64,000 nt of DNA from Alcaligenes faecalis (GTDB taxonomy: Bacteria; Pseudomonadota; Gammaproteobacteria; Burkholderiales; Burkholderiaceae_B): contig NZ_CP168006.1 of the NCBI RefSeq assembly GCF_041521385.1, positions 2,958,132 through 3,022,131 on the forward strand, read 5' to 3'. Positions 25,972 to 36,200 of the stretch are shown in pieces (positions within the stretch are counted from its first letter, which is position 1; the number at the start of each line of letters is the position of its first letter). Made by a program: the position numbers and the translations under genes. Under the pieces are notes generated by a model. That model was not told the DNA's origin. It worked only from the letters and a program-made list of their open reading frames with translations, and did not search any database.

Positions 25972-27293
25972 CCGCCCTGATTATTTTTGCCTTGCTGGCT
26001 ATCCTGCTGTTGACAGGTATGCCTGTGTCGATTGCCTTGGGTCTGACGGTGATGGGTTTCCTGTTCACCATGACCGACGTACCGATGGACAGTATTGCCC
26101 TGAAACTGTTCACCGGGATCGAGAAGTTCGAGATCATGGCGATTCCGTTCTTCATCCTGGCCGGTAGTTTCCTGACGCATGGCGGGGTCGCGCAGCGCAT
26201 GATTCGCTTTGCTGCTTCCATGGTGGGTCACTTGCCCGGCGGCATGGGTTTGGCAGCGGTGCTGGCTTGCGCCTTGTTTGCCTCTATCAGTGGTTCTTCG
26301 CCTGCGACCGTGGCAGCCATTGGCTCCATCATGATTCCAGCCATGGTCAAACAAGGCTATCCCGCCCAGTTCGGGACTGGCATTGTGGCGACCTCTGGTG
26401 GGTTGGGTATCTTGCTGCCGCCCTCAATTGTGATGGTGATGTATGCAGTGGCCACCAGCGGCATGATGGTCGAAGGTCCGGATGGGGCCAAAGTGGGTAC
26501 GGCCTCAATTGGTCAGCTATTTATTGCAGGTGTGGTGCCGGGCTTGATCTTGGCGCTTGCCTTAGGTGCGACCACCATGTTCCGCGCCTGGAAAATGAAC
26601 TACCCCCGTATGCCGCGTGCCTCTTTCAAAGAGCGTTGGCGCGCCTTCATGGATTCCATCTGGGGGCTGATGCTGATCGTGATTGTGATGGGGGGGATTT
26701 ACTCCGGTGTGTTCACGCCTACCGAAGCCGCCGCTATCAGCGCCGTGTACGCCTTTGTGATTGCGGTCTGGGTCTACAAGGATGTGAAGCTGCGCGAGGT
26801 AAAACGCATTGTGCTGGAGTCGGCGGCCATGAGTGCCATGCTGCTGTACATCATCACGAACGCGGTCATGTTTGCCTTCATTCTGACCTCCGAACAGATT
26901 CCACAGGCCATTGCTGAATGGATTGTGTCGCAAGGGATGGGGTTGATTGCCTTCTTGCTGTTCGTCAATGTCTTGTTGCTGGTGATCGGTATGGTCATGG
27001 AACCATCGGGTCTGATCCTGATTATGGCTCCCATTCTGTTCCCGGTTGCCATGAAGTTGGGCATGGACCCGGTTCACTTCGGCATTATGATGGTGGTGAA
27101 TATGGAGATCGGATTGGCAACGCCGCCGGTTGGCTTGAACCTGTATGTTGCGTCCAGCATATCGAAGTTGGGCCTGACCGAAGTCACCAAGTCCACCATG
27201 CCGTGGTTGCTGACCGGTCTGGCCTTCCTGTTGATGATTACCTTTATTCCAGGCATTACGCTTTGGCTGCCCCGCATGATGGGGTGGCTGTAG
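25968..27293 (+). CDS. dctM: TRAP transporter large membrane subunit
   Basis: A 441-aa transporter subunit with about twelve membrane helices. The family blocks FFILAGSFLTHGG, ALFASISGSSPATVAAIGS, LGILLPPSIVMVMYA and IGLATPPVGLNLYVAS are all present. It is the sodium-coupled translocator that takes dicarboxylates from DctP. A terminator follows about 90 bp downstream. Confidence 0.94.
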   Translation: MTALIIFALLAILLLTGMPVSIALGLTVMGFLFTMTDVPMDSIALKLFTGIEKFEIMAIPFFILAGSFLTHGGVAQRMIRFAASMVGHLPGGMGLAAVLACALFASISGSSPATVAAIGSIMIPAMVKQGYPAQFGTGIVATSGGLGILLPPSIVMVMYAVATSGMMVEGPDGAKVGTASIGQLFIAGVVPGLILALALGATTMFRAWKMNYPRMPRASFKERWRAFMDSIWGLMLIVIVMGGIYSGVFTPTEAAAISAVYAFVIAVWVYKDVKLREVKRIVLESAAMSAMLLYIITNAVMFAFILTSEQIPQAIAEWIVSQGMGLIAFLLFVNVLLLVIGMVMEPSGLILIMAPILFPVAMKLGMDPVHFGIMMVVNMEIGLATPPVGLNLYVASSISKLGLTEVTKSTMPWLLTGLAFLLMITFIPGITLWLPRMMGWL

Positions 27294-27386
27294 AAGTCCT
27301 GATCGCTATCCGCGAACGGGGCAAGGTGAGCCCATGACGGGCAGGACGACTTTATGCAATCTGTGTAAAACGTGTATCACCTGGAA

Positions 27387-27417
27387 GGTCGGGCAAAAAA
27401 AGCCCGGCCTTTTTTTT
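27387..27417 (+). terminator. Terminator of the dctPQM operon
   Basis: GGTCGGGC and GCCCGGCC pair around a loop of seven A, with one G-T pair, and are followed by eight T. The remaining sequence to the peroxiredoxin gene (27418-27602) carries no gene that I can see. Confidence 0.88.
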
Positions 27418-27540
27418 GTCGGTTTGGTGACCTGAGAGGGCAGGCAGCCCGATTTGTTTCGGATGAACAACGATTCGATGCGCTCTGTTTTCATACTGAA
27501 ACGTACTGATAAGTATTATTTGTCTGTCAGACACGTCAGT

Positions 27541-27555
27541 CTATTAGTATCATAG
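27541..27555. promoter_or_regulatory. CTAT-N7-ATAG motif upstream of peroxiredoxin
   Basis: CTAT-N7-ATAG is the centre of the four-part OxyR consensus (ATAG-N7-CTAT-N7-ATAG-N7-CTAT). The outer quarters do not match, so this is only half of a site. Its place about 50 bp ahead of a peroxiredoxin start makes OxyR control conceivable, not shown. Confidence 0.3.
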
Positions 27556-27602
27556 ATTGCTCGGGCCGCCATACTGGCGGTATTTATTCATACGGAGACC
27601 TT

Positions 27603-28112
27603 ATGTCCATTTCAGTTGGTGTGCGCGTTCCAGACGCGACCCTTAGCGAGTACATTGAAACCGCCACAGAAAGCTGCCCAATGGGCCCCAATAACTTTCA
27701 GGTGGCTGATCTGGTTAAAGGCAAAAAAATTGCCGTATTTGCCGTTCCCGGCGCTTTCACCCCTACCTGCTCCGAGCAACACTTGCCTGGCTTTATTGCC
27801 AAGGCCGACGAGTTCAAGGCTGCTGGCGTGGATGAGATCTGGTGTGTGGCGGTGAACGATCCTTTCGTGATGGGTGCGTGGGGCAAGTCCCTGAACGCCA
27901 AGGGCAAAGTGCGCTTGTTGGCCGATGGCAGTGCTATCTGGACCAAAGCATTGGGTTTGGAATTTGACCTGACTGCCAAAGGTCTGGGCGTGCGCTCCAA
28001 GCGTTTTTCCGCCTTGCTGGATGACGGCGTTGTTACACACCTGAACATTGATAGCGACGGCGGCCTGCACACATCGGATGCAGACACTCTGTTGACACAG
28101 GTAAAGTCTTAA
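27603..28112 (+). CDS. Prx5-type peroxiredoxin
   Basis: The 169-aa protein has the peroxidatic motif PGAFTPTCSEQHLPGF, with the catalytic cysteine near residue 50 and the Thr three residues before it, and the downstream block GVDEIWCVAVNDPFVMGAW. This subgroup (AhpC/TSA, peroxiredoxin 5) reduces H2O2 and organic peroxides using glutaredoxin, glutathione or thioredoxin. No reductase is fused or adjacent. It is a single-gene transcript with its own terminator. Confidence 0.9.
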   Translation: MSISVGVRVPDATLSEYIETATESCPMGPNNFQVADLVKGKKIAVFAVPGAFTPTCSEQHLPGFIAKADEFKAAGVDEIWCVAVNDPFVMGAWGKSLNAKGKVRLLADGSAIWTKALGLEFDLTAKGLGVRSKRFSALLDDGVVTHLNIDSDGGLHTSDADTLLTQVKS

Positions 28113-28165
28113 GTATTTGATCCCCCCTGCCAGTCCGGCGTGGCCAGGGAAATCACGATAACAAG

Positions 28166-28193
28166 GCGCTGGCTGCAAGCTGGCGCTTTTTTT
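28166..28193 (+). terminator. Terminator after peroxiredoxin
   Basis: GCGCTGGC pairs with GCTGGCGC, including two G-T wobble pairs, around a TGCAA loop, and seven T follow. Confidence 0.7.
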
Positions 28194-28278
28194 ACCGTGC
28201 TCCTGTTGTAAAACCCAGGCTGCAGCCAGAGCGATAACCAGAAGCAGCGCGACGCTGCAGTTTTTTTAGGATGTGTGA

Positions 28279-29787
28279 ATGCTGTCATCGGTGGGTGCGT
28301 TTTCGTCCCTGTACTTTGCGACCCTGATGCTCTTGCTCAGCTCGGGCCTGTTCAATACCTTCATGGGGGTGCGCCTGACGGCCACCTCCGTGTCAGAGGT
28401 ATGGATTGGTGGGCTGATTGCGGTGTATTACCTGGGTCTGGTATTTGGTGCTCGTATGGGCCATCGCCTGATCATGGGCGTGGGCCATATTCGTGCGTAC
28501 GCCGCCAGTGCTGCCATTGTCACCATCTGTGTCTTGCTTCAGATTCTGGTCGATTCCATGTATATCTGGCTGCTGCTGCGCTTTTTGGCGGGTGCGGCCA
28601 TGGTGGTGCAGTTCATGGGTATTGAAAGCTGGCTGAACGAGCAAAGCGACAATAACCAGCGCGGCACTATTTTTGCCATTTACATGGTGTTCTCCAGCCT
28701 GGGTACTGTACTGGGGCAGTTGTCTTTGACTCTGTTCCCGCATCTGAATTACGAGCCCCTGGTGTTTGTGGCGATCTGTTCAGCCTTCAGTCTTGTGCCG
28801 GTGGCAATTACCCGCCGCAGTCATCCGCCTTTACAAGTACCCGCACCCATTAACGCGCGTTACTACATAGACCGTGTGCCCTTGTCCTTGATGGTGCTGC
28901 TGGTGGCTGGCATGTTGACAGGGGCCTTTTACGGGCTGGCGCCGGTGTATGCGGTGCGTGTCCATTTAAGCAGTGAGCAGGCCGCCTTGTTTGTTGCGGT
29001 GTCGGTGGCTGCCGGGGTGCTGGCTCAATGGCCGGTGGGCTGGCTGGCGGACCGTATGAGTCGCGTCAAGCTCATTCGCATTAACGCGATTTGTTTGCTT
29101 GCCTTGGCTATCCCCTTGTGGGGCTGGTTCGAGGCACCGTTTTGGTTCTTGCTGGTTTTTTCCGCCCTGTTCGGGATTCTGCAGTTTACGCTGTACCCTT
29201 TAGGTGCAGCTTTCGCCAACGATAATGTGGACCCGGAGCGGCGAGTCGGCTTGAGTGCCATTCTGTACATGGTGTATGGCCTGGGGGCCTGTCTGGGGCC
29301 GCTGCTTGCCGGCGGCTTGATGTCTTATATTGGCAGCAATCTGTACTACATCTTCGTGGCAGCCTGTGGCTTGGCACTGATTTTGCTGGTTCGTCCGCAA
29401 AAAGTACTGGGTGACCACCTGAGTCAGGATGCACCCACCAACTTTGTGCCTATGCCCGATAGCTTGCAAAGCTCGGCTGCGGCGGTGGCACTGGATCCAC
29501 GAGTAGATATCAGTTCGGACGTGTCACACGACCCGGTGTTCGAGGATCTGCCCCCGGTTGAGGAGCGCGTGCCAGCAACAACAGAAAGCACCGCTGTGGA
29601 GCGTCAGGCAGAGGATGAGGCGACAGCAGAGACGTTTGCCGGGGAGGGCAAGAGCGCAGACCCTGTCGTTGACCGTCCAGCAGGTTCAGGGGATTCGGAC
29701 GCCTTTGGGAACGTGGCAGATTTGGAAAAACCGGCTGGTGAGGTCGATGCAGAGAATGAGCGTAAACCGTCAGACCCTGCCCGTTAA
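28279..29787 (+). CDS. MFS transporter, YcaD-like, with acidic C-terminal tail
   Basis: A 502-aa protein with twelve membrane helices in the first 375 residues. Motifs include GGLIAVYYLGLVFGARMGHR between helices 2 and 3 and IESWLNEQSDNNQRGTIFAIY, typical of YcaD-type MFS proteins of unknown substrate. The last 110 or so residues are hydrophilic and rich in Asp, Glu, Ser and Pro, probably disordered and cytoplasmic, which family members usually lack. It stands alone, so context does not hint at a substrate. Confidence 0.8.
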   Translation: MLSSVGAFSSLYFATLMLLLSSGLFNTFMGVRLTATSVSEVWIGGLIAVYYLGLVFGARMGHRLIMGVGHIRAYAASAAIVTICVLLQILVDSMYIWLLLRFLAGAAMVVQFMGIESWLNEQSDNNQRGTIFAIYMVFSSLGTVLGQLSLTLFPHLNYEPLVFVAICSAFSLVPVAITRRSHPPLQVPAPINARYYIDRVPLSLMVLLVAGMLTGAFYGLAPVYAVRVHLSSEQAALFVAVSVAAGVLAQWPVGWLADRMSRVKLIRINAICLLALAIPLWGWFEAPFWFLLVFSALFGILQFTLYPLGAAFANDNVDPERRVGLSAILYMVYGLGACLGPLLAGGLMSYIGSNLYYIFVAACGLALILLVRPQKVLGDHLSQDAPTNFVPMPDSLQSSAAAVALDPRVDISSDVSHDPVFEDLPPVEERVPATTESTAVERQAEDEATAETFAGEGKSADPVVDRPAGSGDSDAFGNVADLEKPAGEVDAENERKPSDPAR

Positions 29788-29840
29788 CAGGTGCCAGACT
29801 TGCGCCTGTTTTGGCCGTGCGTTTCGATAACGGTTCGCCC

Positions 29841-29872
29841 ATATAAAACCCAGGCTGGGCCTGGGTTTATAT
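29841..29872. terminator. Stem-loop after the MFS gene
   Basis: ATATAAAACCCAGG and CCTGGGTTTATAT form a near-perfect stem around CTGGG. A clear T tract is missing, so it may be a weak or bidirectional terminator for the MFS gene and the leftward DMT gene. Confidence 0.55.
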
Positions 29873-29885
29873 GGCTGCTCAAAAG

Positions 29886-30008
29886 TTAAATCTGGAATTC
29901 AGGTCCGTTAAATTCAGCTTCAAGCTCAATCTTGCCAGCCAGAATATCCTGCTGCCGCGCTGCACTATGTGGGCGAATAGATACGGCCCGGCCGTGTTTT
30001 GGGCTTAA
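29886..30008 (-). other. Coding-like tail without a start codon after the DMT transporter gene
   Basis: Read leftward, the 40 codons before the stop at 29888-29886 give a protein-like stretch (KHGRAVSIRPHSAARQQD, then ILAGKIELEAEFNGPEFQI) with no ATG, GTG or TTG at a suitable place; the upstream frame is antisense noise within the transporter gene. It could be the leftover C-terminus of a lost gene or chance. I do not recognise it. Confidence 0.25.
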
Positions 30009-30856
30009 CGCGGGATCAGGGCCACGATAGCGCCAATTGCCAGTGCAATCCCCAGCATATTGAGCGCACTGAGTTTTTCTTTGAAAAATCCCGCACCAAT
30101 GATGGCCCCCAGGGCAATGACACCAATATTCATGGCCGAAAACACCAGGGTAGGGTTTTCCGGGAAGATCTGGTGGGCGCGAATATAAAAGAAAATATTC
30201 CCGAAGTTCAGCAAACCCAGTACCAGACCGGCCAAGAGGCTGCCTTTGTGCCAGTGGGTGCGTTTGGCCAGCAGCCAGCACAGCATCAGCGCACCGGCCA
30301 GTGAGAAGGACACCACCAGACTGCTGGAGAAAGCGGCGCCAGCTTTGGAGAGCTGCTTGAACATGATGTCGATCACGCCATAGCCCAGCCAGACAGCCAG
30401 TAGCATCAGGGCAGGATGACCGGAGCCTGCTTCCTGGCTACTGGCCTGCCGTGGACGTATCAGCAGGCACAGCAAGGCGATCAGGGCCAGGGCGATGCCC
30501 AGCAGTTTCTGGCCAGCCAGGTGCTCGCCAAACAAAAGAAAGGCCGCCAGCAAGGGAATGAACAGGGACAGGCGCTGGGCAGCATCGCTCAACACAATCC
30601 CGGCTTGCCGTACTGCCGCCGCCATGAACAGAAACACGCTGGGCAAGAGCACACCCAAGGCAATCAGAATCCACCAGGGTGTGGCGGGGTTCAGCAGGCT
30701 GCTGGGATGCGGTTGCAGCAGCACCAGACTCAAGGTCACTGCCACGCCGTAGTTGACCATGATGGCCTGGGCGACATCGATCTGCCGCTGGCGAGCCACT
30801 TTGAGCAGAATGGAAACCGCGACACTGCACAGAATGCTGGCGATCAGAGTGAGCAT
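30005..30856 (-). CDS. EamA/DMT-family transporter
   Basis: A 283-aa protein with ten predicted membrane helices arranged as two five-helix repeats, as in the drug/metabolite transporter superfamily. The ATG at 30856 was chosen because it is 1 bp from the bioB stop codon and begins a membrane helix; a 40-codon upstream extension lies inside bioB. The 1-bp spacing makes bioB and this gene a transcription unit, which raises the possibility of biotin or precursor transport, but DMT proteins cannot be assigned a substrate from sequence like this. Confidence 0.82.
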   Translation of the reverse strand: MLTLIASILCSVAVSILLKVARQRQIDVAQAIMVNYGVAVTLSLVLLQPHPSSLLNPATPWWILIALGVLLPSVFLFMAAAVRQAGIVLSDAAQRLSLFIPLLAAFLLFGEHLAGQKLLGIALALIALLCLLIRPRQASSQEAGSGHPALMLLAVWLGYGVIDIMFKQLSKAGAAFSSSLVVSFSLAGALMLCWLLAKRTHWHKGSLLAGLVLGLLNFGNIFFYIRAHQIFPENPTLVFSAMNIGVIALGAIIGAGFFKEKLSALNMLGIALAIGAIVALIPR

Positions 30857-30857
30857 A

Positions 30858-31874
30858 TTAGAGGGCCTCGACCATCGCGCGTGGACGGGTTTGTTCCAAA
30901 GACAAAGGGGGTTCGGACAGCGTCGTTTTGGCGGCTTCCAGTTGCAGACGGGCAAACAGCTCCTGGTCCGCCACAAACTGTGGGTTGCCAGTGGTCAGCA
31001 ACTGCTCGCCATAGAAAATGGAATTGGCTCCCGCCATAAAGCACAGGGCTTGGGTGCTGTCATCCATGGTTTCACGACCCGCCGACAGGCGCACGGCACT
31101 GGTGGGCATCAGGATACGCGCAATGGCAATCGTGCGTACAAACTCGAAGGGGTCCAGATCATCAACCTGGTCCAGCGGGGTGCCCGGCACTTTCACCAAT
31201 TGGTTGATGGGCACGGACTCGGGGTAGGGGCGCATATTGGCCAGTTGAGCCAGCAGGCCAGCACGCTCGCGACGGCTTTCGCCCATGCCAATGATTCCGC
31301 CGCAACAACTGTTCAAACCGGCGGCACGTACGCGCTCCAGCGTGTCCAGGCGGTCTTGGTAAGTACGCGTGCTGATGATCTGGCCATAGAACTCGGGAGA
31401 GGTGTCCAGATTGTGGTTGTAGTAGTCCAGACCGGCATCTTTCAGGCGCTGGGCCTGACCGTCTTTGAGCATGCCCAGGGTGACACAGGTTTCCAGTCCC
31501 ATCGCTTTGACGGCGCTGACCATATCAATGACCTGGTCCAATTGTTTTTCTGTCGGGGAGCGCCAGGCAGCACCCATGCAGAACCGCTGCGCGCCCTGTG
31601 CCTGGGCCGCGCGGGCCGCTTCCAGTACCTGTTCCAGAGGCATCAAAGGTTCGGGTTCCAGCTCGGTCTGGTATTTGGAGGATTGCGGGCAGTAGGAGCA
31701 ATCTTCGGGACAGGCGCCAGTTTTGATGGACAGCAGGCTGGAGAGCTGGATTTGATTGGCCGGGTGGTGCTGTCTATGTACGCTTTGCGCCTGGAATACG
31801 AGATCCATAAAGGGCAGCTCGTAAAGCTCCATGATGCGACGAATCGTCCAGGGTGCGGGGTTATTTACAGACAT
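30858..31874 (-). CDS. bioB: Biotin synthase
   Basis: The 338-aa radical SAM enzyme has the cluster motif [11 protein letters not shown] near residue 54 and the conserved [23 protein letters not shown] and [10 protein letters not shown] segments of BioB, whose cysteines help hold the sulfur-donating [2Fe-2S] cluster. It inserts sulfur into dethiobiotin in the last step of biotin synthesis. No other bio gene is in the window. It is followed at 1 bp by a DMT transporter gene. The 288-bp gap to the divergent thioesterase gene must hold both promoters. Confidence 0.95.
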   Translation of the reverse strand: MSVNNPAPWTIRRIMELYELPFMDLVFQAQSVHRQHHPANQIQLSSLLSIKTGACPEDCSYCPQSSKYQTELEPEPLMPLEQVLEAARAAQAQGAQRFCMGAAWRSPTEKQLDQVIDMVSAVKAMGLETCVTLGMLKDGQAQRLKDAGLDYYNHNLDTSPEFYGQIISTRTYQDRLDTLERVRAAGLNSCCGGIIGMGESRRERAGLLAQLANMRPYPESVPINQLVKVPGTPLDQVDDLDPFEFVRTIAIARILMPTSAVRLSAGRETMDDSTQALCFMAGANSIFYGEQLLTTGNPQFVADQELFARLQLEAAKTTLSEPPLSLEQTRPRAMVEAL

Positions 31875-32162
31875 GGCAGGCTACCTTATTCAGTGACGCG
31901 GCTATGCTAGGTTCTCTGCCAGTGAAAGACGACTCCAGGGCCTGTCGGATAGTGAAGGTTTTTGCCGTCAAGGGGTTTATTTCGGCGATAGTTGGGCGAA
32001 ATTGTTGCTAATTTCGTTTAATTTCCGCACATGGGTGCGATACAAACTGTTTCCTGGTTAATGTTTGCAAAATATTTCCGACGCTGGTTCAGTACCTGAT
32101 TACCGTGGCCTCTACCTTTTTATCCGAGGTAAACTGGCAGACGATTTTGCGAAAGGATAAGC

Positions 32163-32585
32163 ATGCACGTGTTCGAGCGCCGCATCATGGTGGAATGGGG
32201 TGATTGCGATGAAGCCGGGATTGTTTTCTATCCCAATTATTTTTACTGGTTTGATTGCACGTATCAGGCGTGGTTGCGGCAAGTCGGTTTAAGCCAGCGT
32301 GTCTTGCGACAAGAATACGATGCAGTCACCCCTTTGGTGGATGTCGGTGCCAACTTCCGTGCCCCCGTTACCTATGACCGCGAGATCCGCGTTTGTGTGC
32401 AGGTGGCGCAATGGCTGGAGCGGCGCTTCAAGCTTGAGTATCAAGTCTTCAATATGGATGGTGTGCTGGTCGCAACCGGCCACGAGTGGCGCGCCTGGGC
32501 ACAGGTCTTGCCGGAAGGGAGGCTGAAAGGATCTGTCATTGCCGAGGGTTTTCGTCAGCGTCTAGAAGGGAGCGGGGCTGTGTAA
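32163..32585 (+). CDS. 4-hydroxybenzoyl-CoA-thioesterase-type hotdog protein
   Basis: A 140-aa single hotdog domain beginning with VEWGDCDEAGIVFYPNYFYWFD, the 4HBT motif with the catalytic Asp. Family members split acyl- or aroyl-CoA esters, including YbgC-type proteins of the Tol-Pal region and 4-hydroxybenzoyl-CoA thioesterases. There is no tol-pal gene nearby. The substrate is unknown; the full fit to WGDCDxxGIVFYPNY favours an aromatic-CoA thioesterase. Its 3' end overlaps the convergent DUF3293 gene by 24 bp. Confidence 0.82.
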   Translation: MHVFERRIMVEWGDCDEAGIVFYPNYFYWFDCTYQAWLRQVGLSQRVLRQEYDAVTPLVDVGANFRAPVTYDREIRVCVQVAQWLERRFKLEYQVFNMDGVLVATGHEWRAWAQVLPEGRLKGSVIAEGFRQRLEGSGAV

Positions 32586-33044
32586 ATCAGCCTGCTTAGC
32601 GACGGGCAGGCGCTGCTGCACATAGCGCAGTTCTGGCTTGCCATTGACGGGTATATAGACAAAAGCCAATTGCTTGAACAGGCGTGCTTGCCAGCGCGCT
32701 TGCTCTAGACTGATGTCCAGCACCAGCAAGCTGGGTTCATCCGGCCATTTTCCTTTGGGATCCAGGTTCACGGCGGGCCACCAATGAAGGTTCTGTTTTT
32801 GCAAACTGCGTAGCAGGGTTTCCTGAACGGCATCGTTAAACGCGCGGCTACAAATGTGTGCGCCTGGATTGCAGGCGGTCAAAATCGCCGCGCCATGGCT
32901 GTTTTCTTGTTCCAATATTTGATTCAGAGTGCGGTTGAGCCGGCCGATGCGTACGTCTATATCGCCCTGGGGGCTGTGGATTCGGTAAATTGCCTTCTCG
33001 AAAGCGTGAGACAGGGCGGTGGGCAGGTTGTTCGATGTGGACAT
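32562..33044 (-). CDS. DUF3293-family protein
   Basis: A 160-aa soluble protein with blocks AILTACNPGAH and, later, LLVLDISLEQARWQARLFKQLAFVYI, which match my memory of DUF3293 proteins. No enzyme activity is known to me for this family. It is monocistronic and convergent with the thioesterase gene. Confidence 0.6.
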   Translation of the reverse strand: MSTSNNLPTALSHAFEKAIYRIHSPQGDIDVRIGRLNRTLNQILEQENSHGAAILTACNPGAHICSRAFNDAVQETLLRSLQKQNLHWWPAVNLDPKGKWPDEPSLLVLDISLEQARWQARLFKQLAFVYIPVNGKPELRYVQQRLPVAKQADLHSPAPF

Positions 33045-33132
33045 AAGCTAACTGGCGTCGTTCTGTTCTCCGGATCCACAAGACCGGCATTGGGATACCT
33101 GGTTTTTTCCTCACAGGGCTCCGTCCCCAGGC

Positions 33133-33161
33133 AAAAAACGCTCCTTTTTGTGGAAGGAGCG
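33133..33161 (-). terminator. Terminator of the RND efflux operon
   Basis: On the - strand CGCTCCTT and AAGGAGCG pair over 8 bp and are followed by six T. It lies about 80 bp beyond the stop of the RND gene. Confidence 0.88.
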
Positions 33162-33163
33162 GT

Positions 33164-33186
33164 GTCTGGCAGGCTTCCTGCCAGAC
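33164..33186. repeat. Second perfect hairpin before the efflux terminator
   Basis: GTCTGGCAGG and CCTGCCAGAC form a perfect 10-bp stem with a CTT loop, 2 bp from the terminator stem. It has no T run of its own and may protect the mRNA 3' end. Confidence 0.7.
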
Positions 33187-33240
33187 GCGCGTGGGAGAGA
33201 GGTGTAAACCATGTATTCATTATTTACACAGTTTCAGCCT

Positions 33241-36200
33241 TCAAGCAAGTGATGAGACGCGTGGATCCTGGATTCGATTCCAGATCGAGTACAAGCTGGG
33301 CAAGAACAAGAGCGTCAGGATGGTGCCAATGGCCGTGCCGCCGATCAGTGTCAGGGCCATGGAGCCCCAGAACACGGAGAAGGACAAGGGGATGAAGGCC
33401 AGTACCGCGGCCAGCGCCGTCAAAATAACGGGGCGGGCACGCTGCACGGTCGCTTCAATCACGGCATCGTAGGGGGATGCGCCTTCGGCCCGGTTGGTCT
33501 TGATTTGTTCAATCAGAATCAAGGTATTGCGCATCAAAATCCCTGCCAGGCCAATCAGCCCCAAAATCGCGGTAAAGCCAAAGGGTTGCTGGAAAATCAG
33601 CAAGGCAGGCACGCTGCCAATCAGGCCCAAGGGGGCGGTCAGGAACACCATGATCATGTTCGAGAGCGAGCGCACCTGAACCACGATAACCAGCAGCATC
33701 AAGGCAATCATGACTGGGAAGACGGGCAGTAATGCGTCGTTGGACTTCTTGGCCTCGGCGGTAATGCCGCTCATCTCGATCAGGTAGCCAGGGGGCAGGG
33801 AAGCTTGCAAGGAGGCAAACTCCTTCATGACCCGATTGGCCACTTCTGCCGGTTGCACGTGTGGCGCAATATCCCCCCGCACTGTCATGGTGGGCAGGCG
33901 GTTGCGACGCGCCAGCTTGGGTTCTTCCTGCATGATTTCCAGCTTGCCGACTTGCTCCAGGGGCAGGTTCTGGCCCTGGTCATTCATGACGGTCAGACCG
34001 GACAGACGGGTTGGATCATGGCGGTTGATAGCCGAGCTGCGCGCCACAACCAGCACATTACGCAAGTCCTCGCGGTACTCCGCAACCGTTGCGCCGTCCA
34101 GTTGCAACTGGATTTGTTCTGCCAGACTCTGGCGATTCAGGCCCAGGGCTTGCAGACGTTGCGGGTCTACATCCAGCTTCAAGACTGGCACACGCGAACC
34201 CCAATCCACGTTCACCTGACGCATGTCCTTGTCGGCACGCATAATCGTCATGGCCTGCTCGGAAATATCGCGTAGCGTGTCCAGGTCGGGGCCGCGCACC
34301 AGAAACTCCACGGGGTATTTGGTCGAGGGGCCGAACACCAGTTGCGTTGCGCGCACTCGTGCTTCAGGGGTCAAACCATCGGCCACGACCTGGCGGAAGC
34401 GTTGCAGCAGAGCGTCGCGGTCGTGATAATCGGCGGTCAGCACCACCAGACGAGCAAAGGAAGGGTCAGGCAGTTCGGGGTTGTAGGACAGGAAAAAGCG
34501 CGGAGCACCTTGCCCGGTATAGCTGGTTACCAGCTTGGTTTCGGGCTGCTCGCGCAGCCAGCTCTCGACCTTGCGAGTAACGGCTTGCGTGGACTGAATA
34601 CTGCTGCCTTCGGGCAACTGCACTTCTACCAGCAGCTCGGGCCGGTCGGATGTCGGGAAGAACTGTTGTTTGACGAACCCCATGCCCACAACCGCCAATA
34701 CGAATGCAGCCACCACGATCCCGGCCACCAGAAACTTGTGGTGTACCGACCAGGCAATCATGCGGCGCAGACGCTTGTAGTTGGGGGTGTCGTAAATGGC
34801 TTGGTGGCCACCCGGACGGGCAGGAATGGCGGGCAGCAGTTTCACGCCCATGTAGGGAGTGAACGCGACGGCAACCAGCCAGGAGGTCAGCAGGGCAGCG
34901 GCCAGAATCCAGAATATATTGCCGGCGTACTCCCCGGCAGAGGAACGGGCAAAGCCCACCGGCAGAAAGCCGATGATCGTCACCAGTGTGCCGGACAACA
35001 TGGGGGCCGCCGTATGGTTCCAGGCATAGGCAGCGGCTTTCAGGCGGTCCATGCCTTCCTCCATTTTCACGATCATGATCTCGATCGCAATAATGGCATC
35101 GTCCACCAGCAGGCCCAGCGAGATAATCAGCGCGCCCAGCGTCACCCGGTCAAACACCTTGCCCGTCATCATCATGATGACAAATACCATGGCCAGCGTC
35201 AGGGGGACGGCTGCTGCCACCACAATCCCGACCCGCCAGCCCATGCTGATCAGACACACCAGCAGTACGACGCTGAGTGCAGCAAAGAACTTGAACATGA
35301 ACTCGCCCACGGCGGAGGCAATGTTCACCGACTGGTTGGTCACGGTCTCCAGCGAGAAACCCAGAGGCAGGGCAGCGGCAATATCTTCCCGTGCCTTTTC
35401 CAGATCCTTGCCCAGATACAGGCCGTTGTAGCCCTCTTGCATCACCACATCCAGCAGCATGGCAAATTCGGCGTTGTGGTGAATCTCGAAGCTGGGCGGG
35501 TCTTCGTAACCCCGGCTGACAGTGGCGATATCCCCCAGTCGTAGCGTGTGGCCTTGCACATAGATGTAGGTGTTGCGGATGGCCTCTACATCATCCAGCC
35601 CGGCACTGAGACGCAGATGAATGCGCGGCCCATCGGTGCTGACGGCACCACTGGCTGTCATGGCGCTGCGCTTGGACAAGGCTTCCAGAATCTGTTGAGG
35701 ATTGAGTTGCAGATTGTGCAGCTTGGCCTCGTCCAGATCGATAAAGATGCGCTCGCTTTGTTCGCCCAGAATATTGACCTTCTTGACGCCGGGAACTTGC
35801 AATAGCTGGCTGCGTACCTTCTCGGCCTCGCGAGTCAGCAGGCGCGGCGGCAAACCAGGGGCTTGCAGCGCAAACAGGCTGAAGGACACGTCTGAGTACT
35901 CATCGTTCACAAACGGTCCTTGTACACCTTTGGGTAGGCGTGGAGCCTGATCTTGCAGTTTTTTGCGTAATTGATAGAACTCGCTTTGTACGTCTGCGGG
36001 CGGCATGGTGTCTTTCAGGGTCACGACCATCAGGGCCGTGCCAGGGCGGGTGACCGTCTCTACCCTGTCAAACCAGCGCAGTTCCTGCATGCGCTTTTCC
36101 ATGGGTTCGGCCACCAGATCCTGCATTTCCTGGGCGGTGGCTCCGGGCCACATGGCGGTGACCGTCAGCACTTTCACGGTAAAAGCCGGGTCTTCGGCTC

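Noticed and set aside
27541..27555. Full OxyR site ahead of peroxiredoxin
   Set aside because: Only the central CTAT-N7-ATAG part matches; both outer quarters fail, so I list it only as a weak motif.
34342..35544. 400-codon + frame opposite the RND permease
   Set aside because: Composition is His/Gln-rich and unrelated to any family; the permease on the other strand is intact.
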